Source: a virus. From it: DNA of 64,000 nucleotides. The translations under genes were made by a program, and so were the position numbers. Positions 17,934-26,167 of the stretch are shown here, piece after piece (position 1 is the first letter of the stretch; the number at the start of each line of letters is the position of its first letter). Location: the IMG/VR virus record IMGVR_UViG_3300042485_001041, positions 1 through 64,000 of that record. One strand, 5' to 3'. The notes beneath the pieces were generated by a model. It was not told the DNA's origin. It worked only from the letters and a program-made list of their open reading frames with translations, and searched no databases.

Positions 17934-18261
17934 ACCAGATTATTCCTGGCGTTACGAAGCACGTTGTAGGGGTAAGGATGAGACGACCCTAATCTTTTAT
18001 CCTCCTAGAGATAAAGATCAATACAAAACCTTAGCAACACAAGCAAAGGCTATGTGTTTTGGTGAAACTGGGAAGAACCCGTGCCCAGTGCAGGCTGAGT
18101 GTTTGTGGGATGCAGTTTCCCGCGACGAACCTCATGGTATCTGGGGTGGGCTATCGCACCGTGAAAGAAACGCCTTAATGCGAAAGTGGCAAAAGTTAAA
18201 GCGCTCAAAGAAAACAACCCTAACCCTAGAAGATTTTATTTTCAGTAAGGACTATCAATGA
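17926..18261 (+). CDS. WhiB-family Fe-S regulator
   Basis: 111 residues. Four cysteines at 14, 44, 53 and 59 and the GIWGGLS turn at 71-77 define a WhiB-like [4Fe-4S] transcription factor. The usual C-x2-C is expanded to C-x8-C (CFGETGKNPC). A basic C-terminal tail follows. WhiB proteins are restricted to actinobacteria and their phages, so this supports the host assignment. The 8-base and 4-base overlaps with neighbours show co-translation. Confidence 0.85.
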   Translation: MDEPDYSWRYEARCRGKDETTLIFYPPRDKDQYKTLATQAKAMCFGETGKNPCPVQAECLWDAVSRDEPHGIWGGLSHRERNALMRKWQKLKRSKKTTLTLEDFIFSKDYQ

Positions 18262-19109
18262 GTACAGCCCCTTCAAAAGACTTAAAGAAGTTTTTGGATG
18301 CAACAAAGAAAGACACACGATTAGTAGGGCCAATTGAACGGCACCTAATGCGTCAGCCAGAGGATGACCGTAGTACAACCGTGTTACACCCATCAGAGAT
18401 GATTAAGGCTGACTTCTGCCATAAGTATTCTTACTACCTATTAATGGGTGGAAAGAAGAAAGGTGAGAAGCCAAGTCTTAGATTACAGAACATCTTTGAT
18501 GAAGGTCACTTTATTCATGAGAAGTGGCAGCGCCGCATCTATGAGATGGGCAATATGTATGGAGACTTTAAATGTCTAGTTTGTCAGAAGGTTACCTCTG
18601 GCCTATCACCTGCCAAGTGTGACCACTGTGACAGCACACGATTGTTCTATGATGAAGTAGCGTTAGTAGATCCAACTCTACGGATTGCTGGCCACACAGA
18701 TGGTTGGGTAAAGGGATTAGGCGAAGACTTTTTAATTGAGATCAAGTCAATCGGAGAAGGAACATTCCGCTTTGAAGCCCCTAACCTATTAATGGATGCA
18801 GACAACAACTTAGTCAAGGCATGGAACAGCATTCGCCGTCCATTCCGAGGACACCTACTGCAAGGTCAGATGTATCTTGAGTTAGCCCGTCGTATGTACG
18901 GAGATGATGCGCCTAAAGAGATTATTTTCTTGTACGAACTAAAGGCCAATCAAGACTACAAAGAGTTCACAGTAAAAGCAGACTTTGAAATGGTTGATAG
19001 AGTTTTCTACAACGCACAGAAGATTAATGACGCTGTTGATGCAGGAGTTAGGCCTAAATGTAATATAAGTCCTGATGGCTGCAAACAGTGTGACTTGATT
19101 GGGGAATAA
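18258..19109 (+). CDS. Cas4-like PD-(D/E)XK exonuclease with Fe-S and zinc cysteines
   Basis: 283 residues. Nuclease residues are H84 (GHFIHEKW), D148 (GHTDGW) and E161-x-K163 (LIEIKS). C54 together with C268, C275 and C278 is the Cas4/AddB arrangement for a 4Fe-4S cluster. A zinc knuckle (C106, C109, C121, C124) is inserted before the core. No Cas1/Cas2 or CRISPR is nearby, so a recombination or DNA-processing exonuclease is the likely role. Confidence 0.75.
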   Translation: MSTAPSKDLKKFLDATKKDTRLVGPIERHLMRQPEDDRSTTVLHPSEMIKADFCHKYSYYLLMGGKKKGEKPSLRLQNIFDEGHFIHEKWQRRIYEMGNMYGDFKCLVCQKVTSGLSPAKCDHCDSTRLFYDEVALVDPTLRIAGHTDGWVKGLGEDFLIEIKSIGEGTFRFEAPNLLMDADNNLVKAWNSIRRPFRGHLLQGQMYLELARRMYGDDAPKEIIFLYELKANQDYKEFTVKADFEMVDRVFYNAQKINDAVDAGVRPKCNISPDGCKQCDLIGE

Positions 19110-19567
19110 TGGAACTAGATCCAGCACTAAAGAAAGGTTTAGACTTACCTAAACCATCCTACGATCAAGCCGTATTGCCGCCCGATATCACGGTACTTAA
19201 CAGTGAGCAGTTGGCTGAGATGTTTACCATACTAACTGGCTGGGCAGATTACATAGCCTCTCAGTTGGTACAGGCTCAGTTGGCTGAGCGTGACTCCTTG
19301 CGTAGAGCAGAGTTTGCTGAGAACAAAGCGTTAGTGTTAAACACTCCCCCACCAAAGGGGCTGACGATGACAATCATCAAAGCAAAGATCGACATCGATC
19401 CAGATATTATGGCTTTGCGTGATAAGTATGAAGCGTGTTACGCTTATCGAAAGATGATGGAAATGATGCTCACTAACCAGGAACGAGATATAACACTGGT
19501 TTCACGAGAGATCACCCGTCGGACATCAGACCAACGAGCATTCCGAAAGGATTATGGGACATTATGA
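19109..19567 (+). CDS. Helical hypothetical protein next to the Cas4-like nuclease
   Basis: 152 residues, one-base overlap with the nuclease stop. Mainly helical with a long amphipathic region (WADYIASQLVQAQLAERDSL) and a helical C-terminus rich in Arg. The pairing suggests a recombination partner, but no motif proves it. Confidence 0.6.
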   Translation: MELDPALKKGLDLPKPSYDQAVLPPDITVLNSEQLAEMFTILTGWADYIASQLVQAQLAERDSLRRAEFAENKALVLNTPPPKGLTMTIIKAKIDIDPDIMALRDKYEACYAYRKMMEMMLTNQERDITLVSREITRRTSDQRAFRKDYGTL

Positions 19568-20454
19568 AGAGGGTAATAATTGCGTTAGTAGTTTTATTTG
19601 CGGGGTTTTCACCAGCAAGTGCAGAGACACCACCAGCCATTGTTGTAATTGATACTGGTGTTAACTCATCGCTATTCAAAGACAGCATTGTTTATGAGGT
19701 TTGTTTAGTTTCATCATTCAAATGCCCAAACGGTAAAATGACGATGGAAGGTGCTGGAGCAGCAAATCTGCCAGCAACTACAAATAAAGCCTTTAACCAC
19801 GGCACACAGATGCTTTCATTAGTATTAAAGGTTAACCCAACAGCAAAAGTAATTCCTATCCGTATTGTAGGAATGGCGCCAAACGGTAATCCAGGTTTCT
19901 ATTCTATGGATGATGTACAGAACGCATTGAACTGGGTTGTAGCCAACAGAATTAAGTACAACATTGCAGTTGTTAGCCTTGCACAGGGCGCAGTATTTGC
20001 TAAGTGCAGAGTTCCAGCAGGTATGACAGAGAGTATTGCTACTTTAAAAGCAGCAAACGTTCCAGTAGTTACAGCAGTTGGTAACAACGGTAACCGAACA
20101 TCAGTATTCTCACCTGCCTGCTTGCCAGATACAGTCTCTGTTGGAGCAACAGATAACCCACATCCAGGTTCAAGCGGGCTTGCCTATGACCCAACTGCAA
20201 AGCCATACATTGCTCGTTACAGTAACGGTGCCCAAGGTCAGACTGACTTCTTCCTAAACGCTCGTTGGTACGCAACGATGCTTGATGGATCAACTAAGTT
20301 CACCGTTGGCACATCCAACGCAACAGCAGTGTTGGCTGGATGGTGGTTACTGAATAGAAAAGAAAGTTTGGACGCAACATTCAATGCGTTGATGGCGACA
20401 ACTATTGAAACAAAGAACGAATTCCAAACAGGAAGGTACATCGTTATTCCATGA
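19564..20454 (+). CDS. Secreted subtilisin-like serine protease
   Basis: 296 residues. A signal peptide (MKRVIIALVVLFAGFSPASA) ends near residue 20. The S8 triad is visible: D30 in VIDTG, H79 in NHGTQM, S251 in GTSNATAVLAG, with oxyanion N174/N175 in VGNNG. There is no propeptide-length region between signal and catalytic domain. Its location inside a replication operon, overlapping both neighbours by 4 bases, is unusual. It could be exported to the envelope or surroundings. The substrate is unknown. Confidence 0.8.
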   Translation: MKRVIIALVVLFAGFSPASAETPPAIVVIDTGVNSSLFKDSIVYEVCLVSSFKCPNGKMTMEGAGAANLPATTNKAFNHGTQMLSLVLKVNPTAKVIPIRIVGMAPNGNPGFYSMDDVQNALNWVVANRIKYNIAVVSLAQGAVFAKCRVPAGMTESIATLKAANVPVVTAVGNNGNRTSVFSPACLPDTVSVGATDNPHPGSSGLAYDPTAKPYIARYSNGAQGQTDFFLNARWYATMLDGSTKFTVGTSNATAVLAGWWLLNRKESLDATFNALMATTIETKNEFQTGRYIVIP

Positions 20455-20987
20455 TCATTGGACTGAGTGGCTACGCACAATCTGGTAAGGATACTGTTGC
20501 TGATATTTTAACGGCTAAGTATGGTTACAAACGAGTTGCCTTTGCTGATCCTATCCGTAAATTACTGTACGAATTAAACCCACACTTAAGTAAACATCAC
20601 TCTTTACAAGAGTTTGTGGATGAGTATGGTTGGGATATTGCAAAGAAAACTTCAGAGGTGCGTAGCCTTCTTCAGAACTTAGGAGTAGCAGCGCGTAAAG
20701 TTATAAACGAAGATGTGTGGGTAAAGGCCGCACTGCAGGAGGTAACTGTTGACGGAAATTACGTTGTTACTGACGTTCGGTTTGAAAACGAAGCAGCAAT
20801 GATTAAGTTAATGGGTGGAGAAGTTTGGCGAGTTAAACGCCCAGGAGTAGAGGCAGTTAACGACCACATTTCTGAACACGCATTAGATGGATATAAAGCA
20901 GATCGTATTTTAAGCAACGGGGGAACGCTTGAAGAACTAGCCTTTCTAGTTCAATCAAGAATGGGTTCCCTCGTACATGCCGACTAA
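20451..20987 (+). CDS. Deoxynucleoside monophosphate kinase
   Basis: 178 residues. P-loop GYAQSGKDT at 7-15, then VAFADPIRKLL and a lid region. VVTDVRFENEAAMIKLMGG is typical of phage T4 gp1-type dNMP kinases. It phosphorylates dNMPs for DNA synthesis, complementing the ribonucleotide reductase downstream. It overlaps the protease by 4 bases. Confidence 0.8.
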   Translation: MIIGLSGYAQSGKDTVADILTAKYGYKRVAFADPIRKLLYELNPHLSKHHSLQEFVDEYGWDIAKKTSEVRSLLQNLGVAARKVINEDVWVKAALQEVTVDGNYVVTDVRFENEAAMIKLMGGEVWRVKRPGVEAVNDHISEHALDGYKADRILSNGGTLEELAFLVQSRMGSLVHAD

Positions 20988-21558
20988 AAATATCGACGGT
21001 GGTTTAACCGAAGACGATTGCAACATTGCAGTTGGTATTGATCAATCGTTGACAGGATTTGCCCTTTCAGCGGTTCAAATAGATGACCCATCTAAACATC
21101 TAACATGGGTTTATAAATCTCCTTATTTTGGTATTGAGAGATTAGCCGATATCCGTCAATGGTTAACAGACCACCTTCATTATCTAAATGAAAAGTTCTG
21201 GATCGAAGATATAGCCATGGAAGGTACAGTTCTAGCAAGTCATGCAGCCCTAGTATTAGGGGAACTATCTGCCACAGTTCGTTTATCTATCTTTGATTTC
21301 TTCCACGATGAACGCAAATATCCGCTAAAAGTTCCACCAATGACCTTAAAGAAGTATGCAGCAGGTAAGGGTAATGCCAAGAAACAGGAGATGCTCCTAC
21401 AAATTTACAAGCGATGGGGTGTTGAGTTCAACGACGACAACGCAGCCGATGCCTACGCATTAGCCAGATTAGTTGGCGGAGTGCAAATTGATGCTATTGA
21501 GAAGGCTGTAGTTGAGCAAATGAAAGATGCTAAATACCGAGACCAACCACGTATTTAG
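20977..21558 (+). CDS. RuvC-like Holliday junction resolvase
   Basis: 193 residues. RNase H fold with acidic residues D22 (GIDQSLTGFAL), E82 (AMEGT), and D154/D158 (FNDDNAADAYALA), the RuvC order. It resolves or debranches replication and recombination intermediates before packaging. It overlaps the kinase by 11 bases and is followed by an RNA hairpin. Confidence 0.75.
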   Translation: MPTKNIDGGLTEDDCNIAVGIDQSLTGFALSAVQIDDPSKHLTWVYKSPYFGIERLADIRQWLTDHLHYLNEKFWIEDIAMEGTVLASHAALVLGELSATVRLSIFDFFHDERKYPLKVPPMTLKKYAAGKGNAKKQEMLLQIYKRWGVEFNDDNAADAYALARLVGGVQIDAIEKAVVEQMKDAKYRDQPRI

Positions 21559-21564
21559 CCTTAC

Positions 21565-21603
21565 CCTTTAGTTCAGGAGTGGCACACCAAATCGAACTAA
21601 AGG
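21565..21603 (+). promoter_or_regulatory. Perfect hairpin covering the ribosome site of the SpoVS-like gene
   Basis: CCTTTAGTTC (21565-21574) pairs perfectly with GAACTAAAGG (21594-21603), loop 19 nt. The 3' arm contains the AAAGG Shine-Dalgarno of the next gene (TTG 21612), so folding would hide the ribosome site. It could also act as a weak terminator, but no T-run follows. Confidence 0.5.
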
Positions 21604-21611
21604 ACTAACAA

Positions 21612-21899
21612 TTGAATAACGAGAGTATCCCTACCGAAGAAGACTTCCTACGGGTAAGTGCAAGTTCAAACCCTCAGAGTGTTGCCTCAGCCATTGCTCA
21701 TGCAATCTATGATAAAAAAGAAGTAAAACTTCGTGCTGTAGGAGCAGGTGCCGTAAATCAGGCAGTTAAAGCCATTGCAATTTCTAGAGGCTATGTAGCC
21801 CCACGTGGCATGGATCTATCCTGTGTACCAGGGTTTACTACTATCCAGAGCCGTGACGGTGAAATTTCGGCCATTGTCTTTGCCATTACAGCACACTAA
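21612..21899 (+). CDS. spoVS: SpoVS-like (Alba-type) protein
   Basis: 95 residues from TTG 21612 (AAAGGA 7 bases upstream). The whole protein fits stage V sporulation protein S: LRVSASSNPQSVASAIAHAI, then VKLRAVGAGAVNQAVKAIAI and a C-terminal ISAIVFAITAH. SpoVS folds like Alba and binds nucleic acid. In phages it may be a chromatin or RNA-binding factor. Its ribosome site lies in the preceding hairpin, suggesting translational control. Confidence 0.8.
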   Translation: MNNESIPTEEDFLRVSASSNPQSVASAIAHAIYDKKEVKLRAVGAGAVNQAVKAIAISRGYVAPRGMDLSCVPGFTTIQSRDGEISAIVFAITAH

Positions 21900-21936
21900 A
21901 ACAGTTCTATCCTTGTACTTAGATTAAGGAGTCAAC

Positions 21937-22398
21937 ATGGCTAATTGGACAGATATGGGTCACGCAATGCGTCGCCGCATGGGCGCACCTTCAAACCATC
22001 ATGAAGCGACAGGAGCCTCAATGAGCAACAGAACTAACCTAACCCCAGAAGAGATTATTGCTTCAGTAGAGCACGCAACCAGCCCACGTCGTTACATGGG
22101 TATGATCGCCAGTGCTGTAAACGTGACTGCAACATCTCCACTAAAAGGCAAACTTATGCCTAAGAAGAACACACAAGCAGCCGATCCAACTATTGCTAAC
22201 AAGGCCAATAAGAAGAACGTTCTTGCAGGAAATGCATCACAGGCTGAACGCTTGGGTGCTCGTTATTCTATCGGTGTTAAGTTTCCAAAGGGAACAAACA
22301 TTGAGTCATCATCAACAATGGGTAGCGCAAGAATGGTTCCATCTGTTTCTGGTCGTCAAGCACCTAACTTTGATGCTGGAATGAGCGGCCCTTACTAA
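21937..22398 (+). CDS. Hypothetical basic protein
   Basis: 153 residues after AAGGAG. Basic, Met/Asn/Ser-rich; a helical stretch NLTPEEIIASVEHATSPRRY then a disordered tail with AERLGARYSIGVKFPKG. First gene of a run of small uncharacterised proteins (21.9-26.7 kb). No known domain is recognised. Confidence 0.55.
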   Translation: MANWTDMGHAMRRRMGAPSNHHEATGASMSNRTNLTPEEIIASVEHATSPRRYMGMIASAVNVTATSPLKGKLMPKKNTQAADPTIANKANKKNVLAGNASQAERLGARYSIGVKFPKGTNIESSSTMGSARMVPSVSGRQAPNFDAGMSGPY

Positions 22399-22399
22399 A

Positions 22400-22648
22400 A
22401 TGTTATCGCAGCCCCAATTTCAATCAGGGCAGGCGCAACCGCAGGCACCTGATGCGCCACCTCCGTTGTCGTTGAGCAAAAACACAACAGGTAGTGCAGC
22501 GCAGGCTACTGCATGGAGTAACCGCAGTCTTGGTGGAGGTAAGCCTCTTGCTTACTCAAGTAAGACTCGTGGCACCACCTTTAATTGGGACGATACGCAA
22601 CAAACAAACTTGCCTTCATCCGATAAGGGTGCTGGGCGAAATGAGTAA
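22400..22648 (+). CDS. Gln/Pro/Ser-rich small protein with LSxPQF start
   Basis: 82 residues, low complexity (Gln, Pro, Ser), starting MLSQPQFQSG, which resembles the tag found in many small proteins here. Probably disordered. It overlaps the next gene by 8 bases. The function is unknown. Confidence 0.5.
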   Translation: MLSQPQFQSGQAQPQAPDAPPPLSLSKNTTGSAAQATAWSNRSLGGGKPLAYSSKTRGTTFNWDDTQQTNLPSSDKGAGRNE

Positions 22649-23168
22649 AAAAAGTCCTCGTATAAATTCTGAAACTTTAACTCGACCTACTGGATTTCAC
22701 CCTGCGTTGAGTGCTGTTGAGTTTGCCGCACGCACAAATGCTAAGCCATTGGTAGACGAACATGGCGTAGAGCGTGGTTTAACTATGAACGTGCACACTG
22801 GCGTTACGACCGATGAGAAACCAGCAGTTGGTTACGCAGTTGGTGGAGAGCGTGATGTTCAGGGCAAACGAATTAACACCAAAAAAGTTAGTTCAGGAAG
22901 TAAAGACCCTAAATTAACCGCAAATGATGTTTCTAAGTTCTCAGAAAAGATACGAATGGGAACTAAGGACAAGAATGTAAACATGGGTTCATGGGTAGAC
23001 TCAAGCAAGACAAAGAGTGGTGTTCAACTTGATGCTTCTCGCGTCTATACAGATAAAGAAGAAGCCACAAAGAAGATGGAAGAACGTAAAGAGGACGCTA
23101 TGTACGATGTACAGACCTTTGAAACCATTCGTAACACCAAGAAGAAGCCACGAGAGAAGAATAAATAA
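22641..23168 (+). CDS. Charged hypothetical protein
   Basis: 175 residues from ATG 22641, overlapping the previous stop by 8 bases; the frame is open further upstream but this start fits the junction style. GFHPALSAVEFAARTNAKPL near the start, then Lys/Asp-rich and mostly polar sequence, ending KKKPREKNK. No domain is recognised. Confidence 0.55.
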   Translation: MSKKSPRINSETLTRPTGFHPALSAVEFAARTNAKPLVDEHGVERGLTMNVHTGVTTDEKPAVGYAVGGERDVQGKRINTKKVSSGSKDPKLTANDVSKFSEKIRMGTKDKNVNMGSWVDSSKTKSGVQLDASRVYTDKEEATKKMEERKEDAMYDVQTFETIRNTKKKPREKNK

Positions 23169-23701
23169 TGGCTGGCGGTCCTAACAACCTTTCAGCCTCA
23201 CAGAACTGGCAATCACTCGGTGGTGGCGGATTTAATGGCTATAACAATCAAGGCGGTGCAGGCACTCCTGTAGCCCGTGACACGATGGATAGCCTACGCA
23301 TTGGCGTAGGTCGAGTTCCTTCTGCCGAGTATCCAGATGGTTATCTTGGAACAATTCGTTCACGTCGTGATGACCGTCTGTTAGATTCAATTAAGAATCG
23401 CGTCAATCAAAAATCTTATCAACGTGGTGTACATAAAGGTGAGCGCATTGAGCCATCAATGTACTACTGGCCTGAAGAGGTTAACCCTATGATGGGTATT
23501 CAACGTCAAATGGCAGCAGTTATTGATACTTCATCAGGTGCAACAGTTTACCGTTCATTGCGTAACGCTCCTCAAATCCACCTAACCCCTGCTCCTCACC
23601 TTGTCAATGATGGCAAGGCAAATACAAGAGCAGATGAGCCAGGTCAGATTAATGCCCGTCGTCAAGCAATGCTTGCATACTTGAGACCAGCGTGGAACTA
23701 A
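23168..23701 (+). CDS. Hypothetical protein with NLSASQ start
   Basis: 177 residues beginning MAGGPNNLSASQNW, a variant of the recurrent tag, then a Gly/Asn-rich segment. A second half with RSRRDDRLLDSIKNRVNQ and IHLTPAPHLV is more ordered. It overlaps the preceding stop by one base. The function is unknown. Confidence 0.55.
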   Translation: MAGGPNNLSASQNWQSLGGGGFNGYNNQGGAGTPVARDTMDSLRIGVGRVPSAEYPDGYLGTIRSRRDDRLLDSIKNRVNQKSYQRGVHKGERIEPSMYYWPEEVNPMMGIQRQMAAVIDTSSGATVYRSLRNAPQIHLTPAPHLVNDGKANTRADEPGQINARRQAMLAYLRPAWN

Positions 23702-24064
23702 ATGACACAGAAGTTTGATGGAGTTTACGATCACACAAAGCCATGGCGTGCACCCGTTCAGCCAGACCTTGTAGCAAAGAAGTACTCCTATTACGGCCCA
23801 TGGGCATCCAACATGGAACGCCTAACACAACAGGCGCTAATGATTATGAATGTTCCAGGCGCTGATATTCAAGCGATGGTTCGTCCACCTCTGCCTCAGA
23901 TCCAGTTGTTTCCTGCTCGTTATGGCTACGGAGACCGCTCACAGCCAGGTATTGATGACATTGTGACTATCGACAGAAATTACACAGAGCCTCGTGTATC
24001 TTGGTTCTCAGGTGGCGTTGCTGGTTATCAAGCAGCCGAGCGTAATGGATTGGGCGGTATCTAA
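23702..24064 (+). CDS. Aromatic/Pro-rich hypothetical protein
   Basis: 120 residues starting directly after the previous stop. Tyr/Trp/Pro rich (KKYSYYGPWASNMERL; IQLFPARYGYGD). It could be a virion component, but no motif shows this. Confidence 0.5.
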   Translation: MTQKFDGVYDHTKPWRAPVQPDLVAKKYSYYGPWASNMERLTQQALMIMNVPGADIQAMVRPPLPQIQLFPARYGYGDRSQPGIDDIVTIDRNYTEPRVSWFSGGVAGYQAAERNGLGGI

Positions 24065-24261
24065 TGGATGGTGACGGTATGCTATCAATGGAATTACAGG
24101 CTCGTCAGATTGCTGAAAACGCAACACGTTACAACGGTTCTGCCCCATGTCCAACCTGTGGAGTTGTTATGAACCCTGTAGAATTTATGAACAATAAAGG
24201 TCACTGTTTGTCCTGCGTAACACAACGCAAGGCATCCATAGCGAAAGGTAAGATGGCATAA
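24064..24261 (+). CDS. Small zinc-ribbon protein
   Basis: 65 residues. Two CxxC pairs (CPTCGVVM near 28 and CLSC near 49) form a zinc ribbon. One-base overlaps with both neighbours. The function is unknown. Confidence 0.55.
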   Translation: MDGDGMLSMELQARQIAENATRYNGSAPCPTCGVVMNPVEFMNNKGHCLSCVTQRKASIAKGKMA

Positions 24262-24659
24262 TGGCTACTAATGGTATGGATTCATTGAGCAATAACAAAC
24301 CGCCACGTAAGGCAAAATCAAATCCTATTATTTATAAAAAGGAAAAGCCTTCAATGAAACCTGCGATGAGCGAAGACCGTAAGTCTTATCAAGTCAGTAA
24401 AAATGTAACTGTACTTGGCGGCGGCATCGGTGGCGAAACTAAATACCGTAACAAAATTGACTCTAGAGATTTAAAGGGTGCTGCACAAGCAGTTCGTCAA
24501 AATGTAAATGCTGTTACTCCTATTTCAAAATCAGAAGCAAAAGCAAATGCTCGTGGTTTAAAGGCTGCAAATGCGTCAAAGAGATCACCTTCCGCTTTAA
24601 GTCAAAAGATTGCAAAGAAGATGTACCCAGCAGGCGTACCTAAGATGGGAAAGAAGTAA
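24261..24659 (+). CDS. Lys-rich hypothetical protein
   Basis: 132 residues, very basic. VSKNVTVLGGGIGGETKYRN in the middle, then repeated Ala/Lys helices (AKANARGLKAANASKR) and a C-terminal GKK. It could bind DNA or the capsid interior. No family is recognised. Confidence 0.5.
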   Translation: MATNGMDSLSNNKPPRKAKSNPIIYKKEKPSMKPAMSEDRKSYQVSKNVTVLGGGIGGETKYRNKIDSRDLKGAAQAVRQNVNAVTPISKSEAKANARGLKAANASKRSPSALSQKIAKKMYPAGVPKMGKK

Positions 24660-24661
24660 TC

Positions 24662-24868
24662 ATGGCCGTTAATATGACACGCTCAATGAACCAATCACTG
24701 GCTAGTGGTGCTACCGATGGTAAGTACCGCAAAATTCGCCCAGATACAGAAGTTATTCCTGGACAAGGCAATGAAGAGACACTAGCAAATCGTCAATCTC
24801 TACATCCTTTCTACGGTTATGGTTTCATTACATCTGAGTATCCAAACAAAGTTAATCCAGGGAAGTAA
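24662..24868 (+). CDS. Small hypothetical protein
   Basis: 68 residues beginning MAVNMTRSMNQSLASG, with Tyr/Pro-rich C-terminus ending NPGK. It starts 2 bases after the previous stop (TAATCATGG junction, repeated in this block). Unknown. Confidence 0.45.
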   Translation: MAVNMTRSMNQSLASGATDGKYRKIRPDTEVIPGQGNEETLANRQSLHPFYGYGFITSEYPNKVNPGK

Positions 24869-24870
24869 TT

Positions 24871-25143
24871 ATGCGAAGCAAACCAAGAAGCCCACTTCTA
24901 GGTGGAAAACGTATGCTTGCAAATGAAATGCCAAAACCAGGTAGCAAGTATTTTCCAACATCAAAGGTAACCCCAGAAGAACATTTATCTCATCCTGAAA
25001 CACGTATTGGATTAGATCCAAATACTGGTAAATCAGTTGTATACAGCGGTGAACTTGGTGGACGCCATGTTGTTGATCCTGTTCCAGTAAGTGGTTCTTT
25101 TTTGGCTCGCAACTTCCATGATCGCAGAAAAAAAGGTAAGTAA
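24871..25143 (+). CDS. Small basic hypothetical protein
   Basis: 90 residues, basic. The middle reads HPETRIGLDPNTGKSVVYSG then GRHVVDPVPVSGSFLARNF, which looks like a small folded unit. The C-terminus KKGK provides the GGTAAG-TAA sequence before the next ATG. Unknown. Confidence 0.5.
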   Translation: MRSKPRSPLLGGKRMLANEMPKPGSKYFPTSKVTPEEHLSHPETRIGLDPNTGKSVVYSGELGGRHVVDPVPVSGSFLARNFHDRRKKGK

Positions 25144-25292
25144 TGTTTGGTAACTTGTCCAGCCCTCAATTTGGCAGTTCAATGCCTAAACCTAAAATGG
25201 GTGCAAGCGCAGGTCCTCTTGGGTCTTCTAATATGCCTAACCAATCAGGTTCTATGGGCAGCAAAATGATGCCTATGAGAGGCGGAATGTAA
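25143..25292 (+). CDS. 49-residue Met/Ser/Gly-rich protein with NLSSPQF start
   Basis: It starts at an ATG sharing one base with the previous TAA. The sequence MFGNLSSPQFGSSMPKPKMG is low complexity and carries the recurrent tag at residues 4-10. The exact fit between flanking genes (2-base gap to the next) supports translation. Unknown function. Confidence 0.5.
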   Translation: MFGNLSSPQFGSSMPKPKMGASAGPLGSSNMPNQSGSMGSKMMPMRGGM

Positions 25293-25294
25293 TC

Positions 25295-25684
25295 ATGGCT
25301 ATTATCCGTAAAGGCGACAAAGAAGCAGAACATAAACTTAATCTCCGTGCTATAGCACAATCAGGAAATAGAAACAAGGCTTCTGATAAGAAGACAACTA
25401 AAGCAGGACTTTCTTTTATAAACAAAAATAAAACAGCAATTACCGTTGATCCAAGTAAGATAATGGTTTCAAAAGATAAATCAGGAAAATCTTCTGCAAA
25501 TTATAGAGGAGACTTTAAAGGCCCAATTAGTGGGTCAGCAATTGCCTCTTCAAAAGCAAGTAAAAAAAGAACTTTAGAAAGACAAGGTTCTGGGGTAATT
25601 CAAAGCGGAAGATTGGTTAAGGGCGGCGGTGTTGCTCGAATTGCTGGGTTGGCTAAAGACGTTAAAAAGAAATCAGGTAAGTAA
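25295..25684 (+). CDS. Lys/Ser-rich basic protein
   Basis: 129 residues, high Lys content, mostly disordered in appearance (KGPISGSAIASSKASKKRTL), ending KKKSGK. Same junction type as its neighbours. Possibly nucleic-acid binding; unproven. Confidence 0.5.
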   Translation: MAIIRKGDKEAEHKLNLRAIAQSGNRNKASDKKTTKAGLSFINKNKTAITVDPSKIMVSKDKSGKSSANYRGDFKGPISGSAIASSKASKKRTLERQGSGVIQSGRLVKGGGVARIAGLAKDVKKKSGK

Positions 25685-25686
25685 TC

Positions 25687-25872
25687 ATGGCTAATCCAGT
25701 TCCAGATCGTTCACAAGATAGCAAAGACGCAAAAATGGCTAGAGATATGGTCAGTGGCATGACTGGAAACATGAAAGCCAAATGTGGCCACGAAGATATG
25801 CTCGGTTATTTTTCAGGAACAGTATGCGGTAAGTGTGCTCGTAAAAACCAAAAGAAAGCAATGGGTAAGTAA
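25687..25872 (+). CDS. 61-residue zinc-binding protein
   Basis: A zinc motif CGHEDMLGYFSGTVCGKCAR covers residues ~33-53; C-terminus KAMGK. It belongs to the small-protein block. Unknown. Confidence 0.5.
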   Translation: MANPVPDRSQDSKDAKMARDMVSGMTGNMKAKCGHEDMLGYFSGTVCGKCARKNQKKAMGK

Positions 25873-25874
25873 CT

Positions 25875-26165
25875 ATGGCAGCAACAGCCGTACCTGATCG
25901 TGGGGATGACCCAAACCGTCGTATAAATGTAGGTAAATATTCTATTGAGTATGGACATAACCCTTTTACAGGACAACCAGAAGCGTGGGCGGGATCTTCA
26001 GCACGTCACAACTGGGGAAGAGCCTATGCCTCAACTATGCATGAAGACGGGAGTATCTCTCACGGTTCTCGTGGAACTGACCCTGTTCCTGCAAAGTATG
26101 TACAAACACATATTGAACGGACATTAAGAAATATGCCTTCAAAAAAACCGAATTTAGGTAACTAA
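25875..26165 (+). CDS. Small hypothetical protein
   Basis: 96 residues with GKYSIEYGHNPFTGQPEAWA and SARHNWGRAYASTMH, suggesting a small beta domain with aromatic core. Unknown family. It precedes the SYGTPIAWHG-domain gene. Confidence 0.5.
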   Translation: MAATAVPDRGDDPNRRINVGKYSIEYGHNPFTGQPEAWAGSSARHNWGRAYASTMHEDGSISHGSRGTDPVPAKYVQTHIERTLRNMPSKKPNLGN

Positions 26166-26167
26166 TC

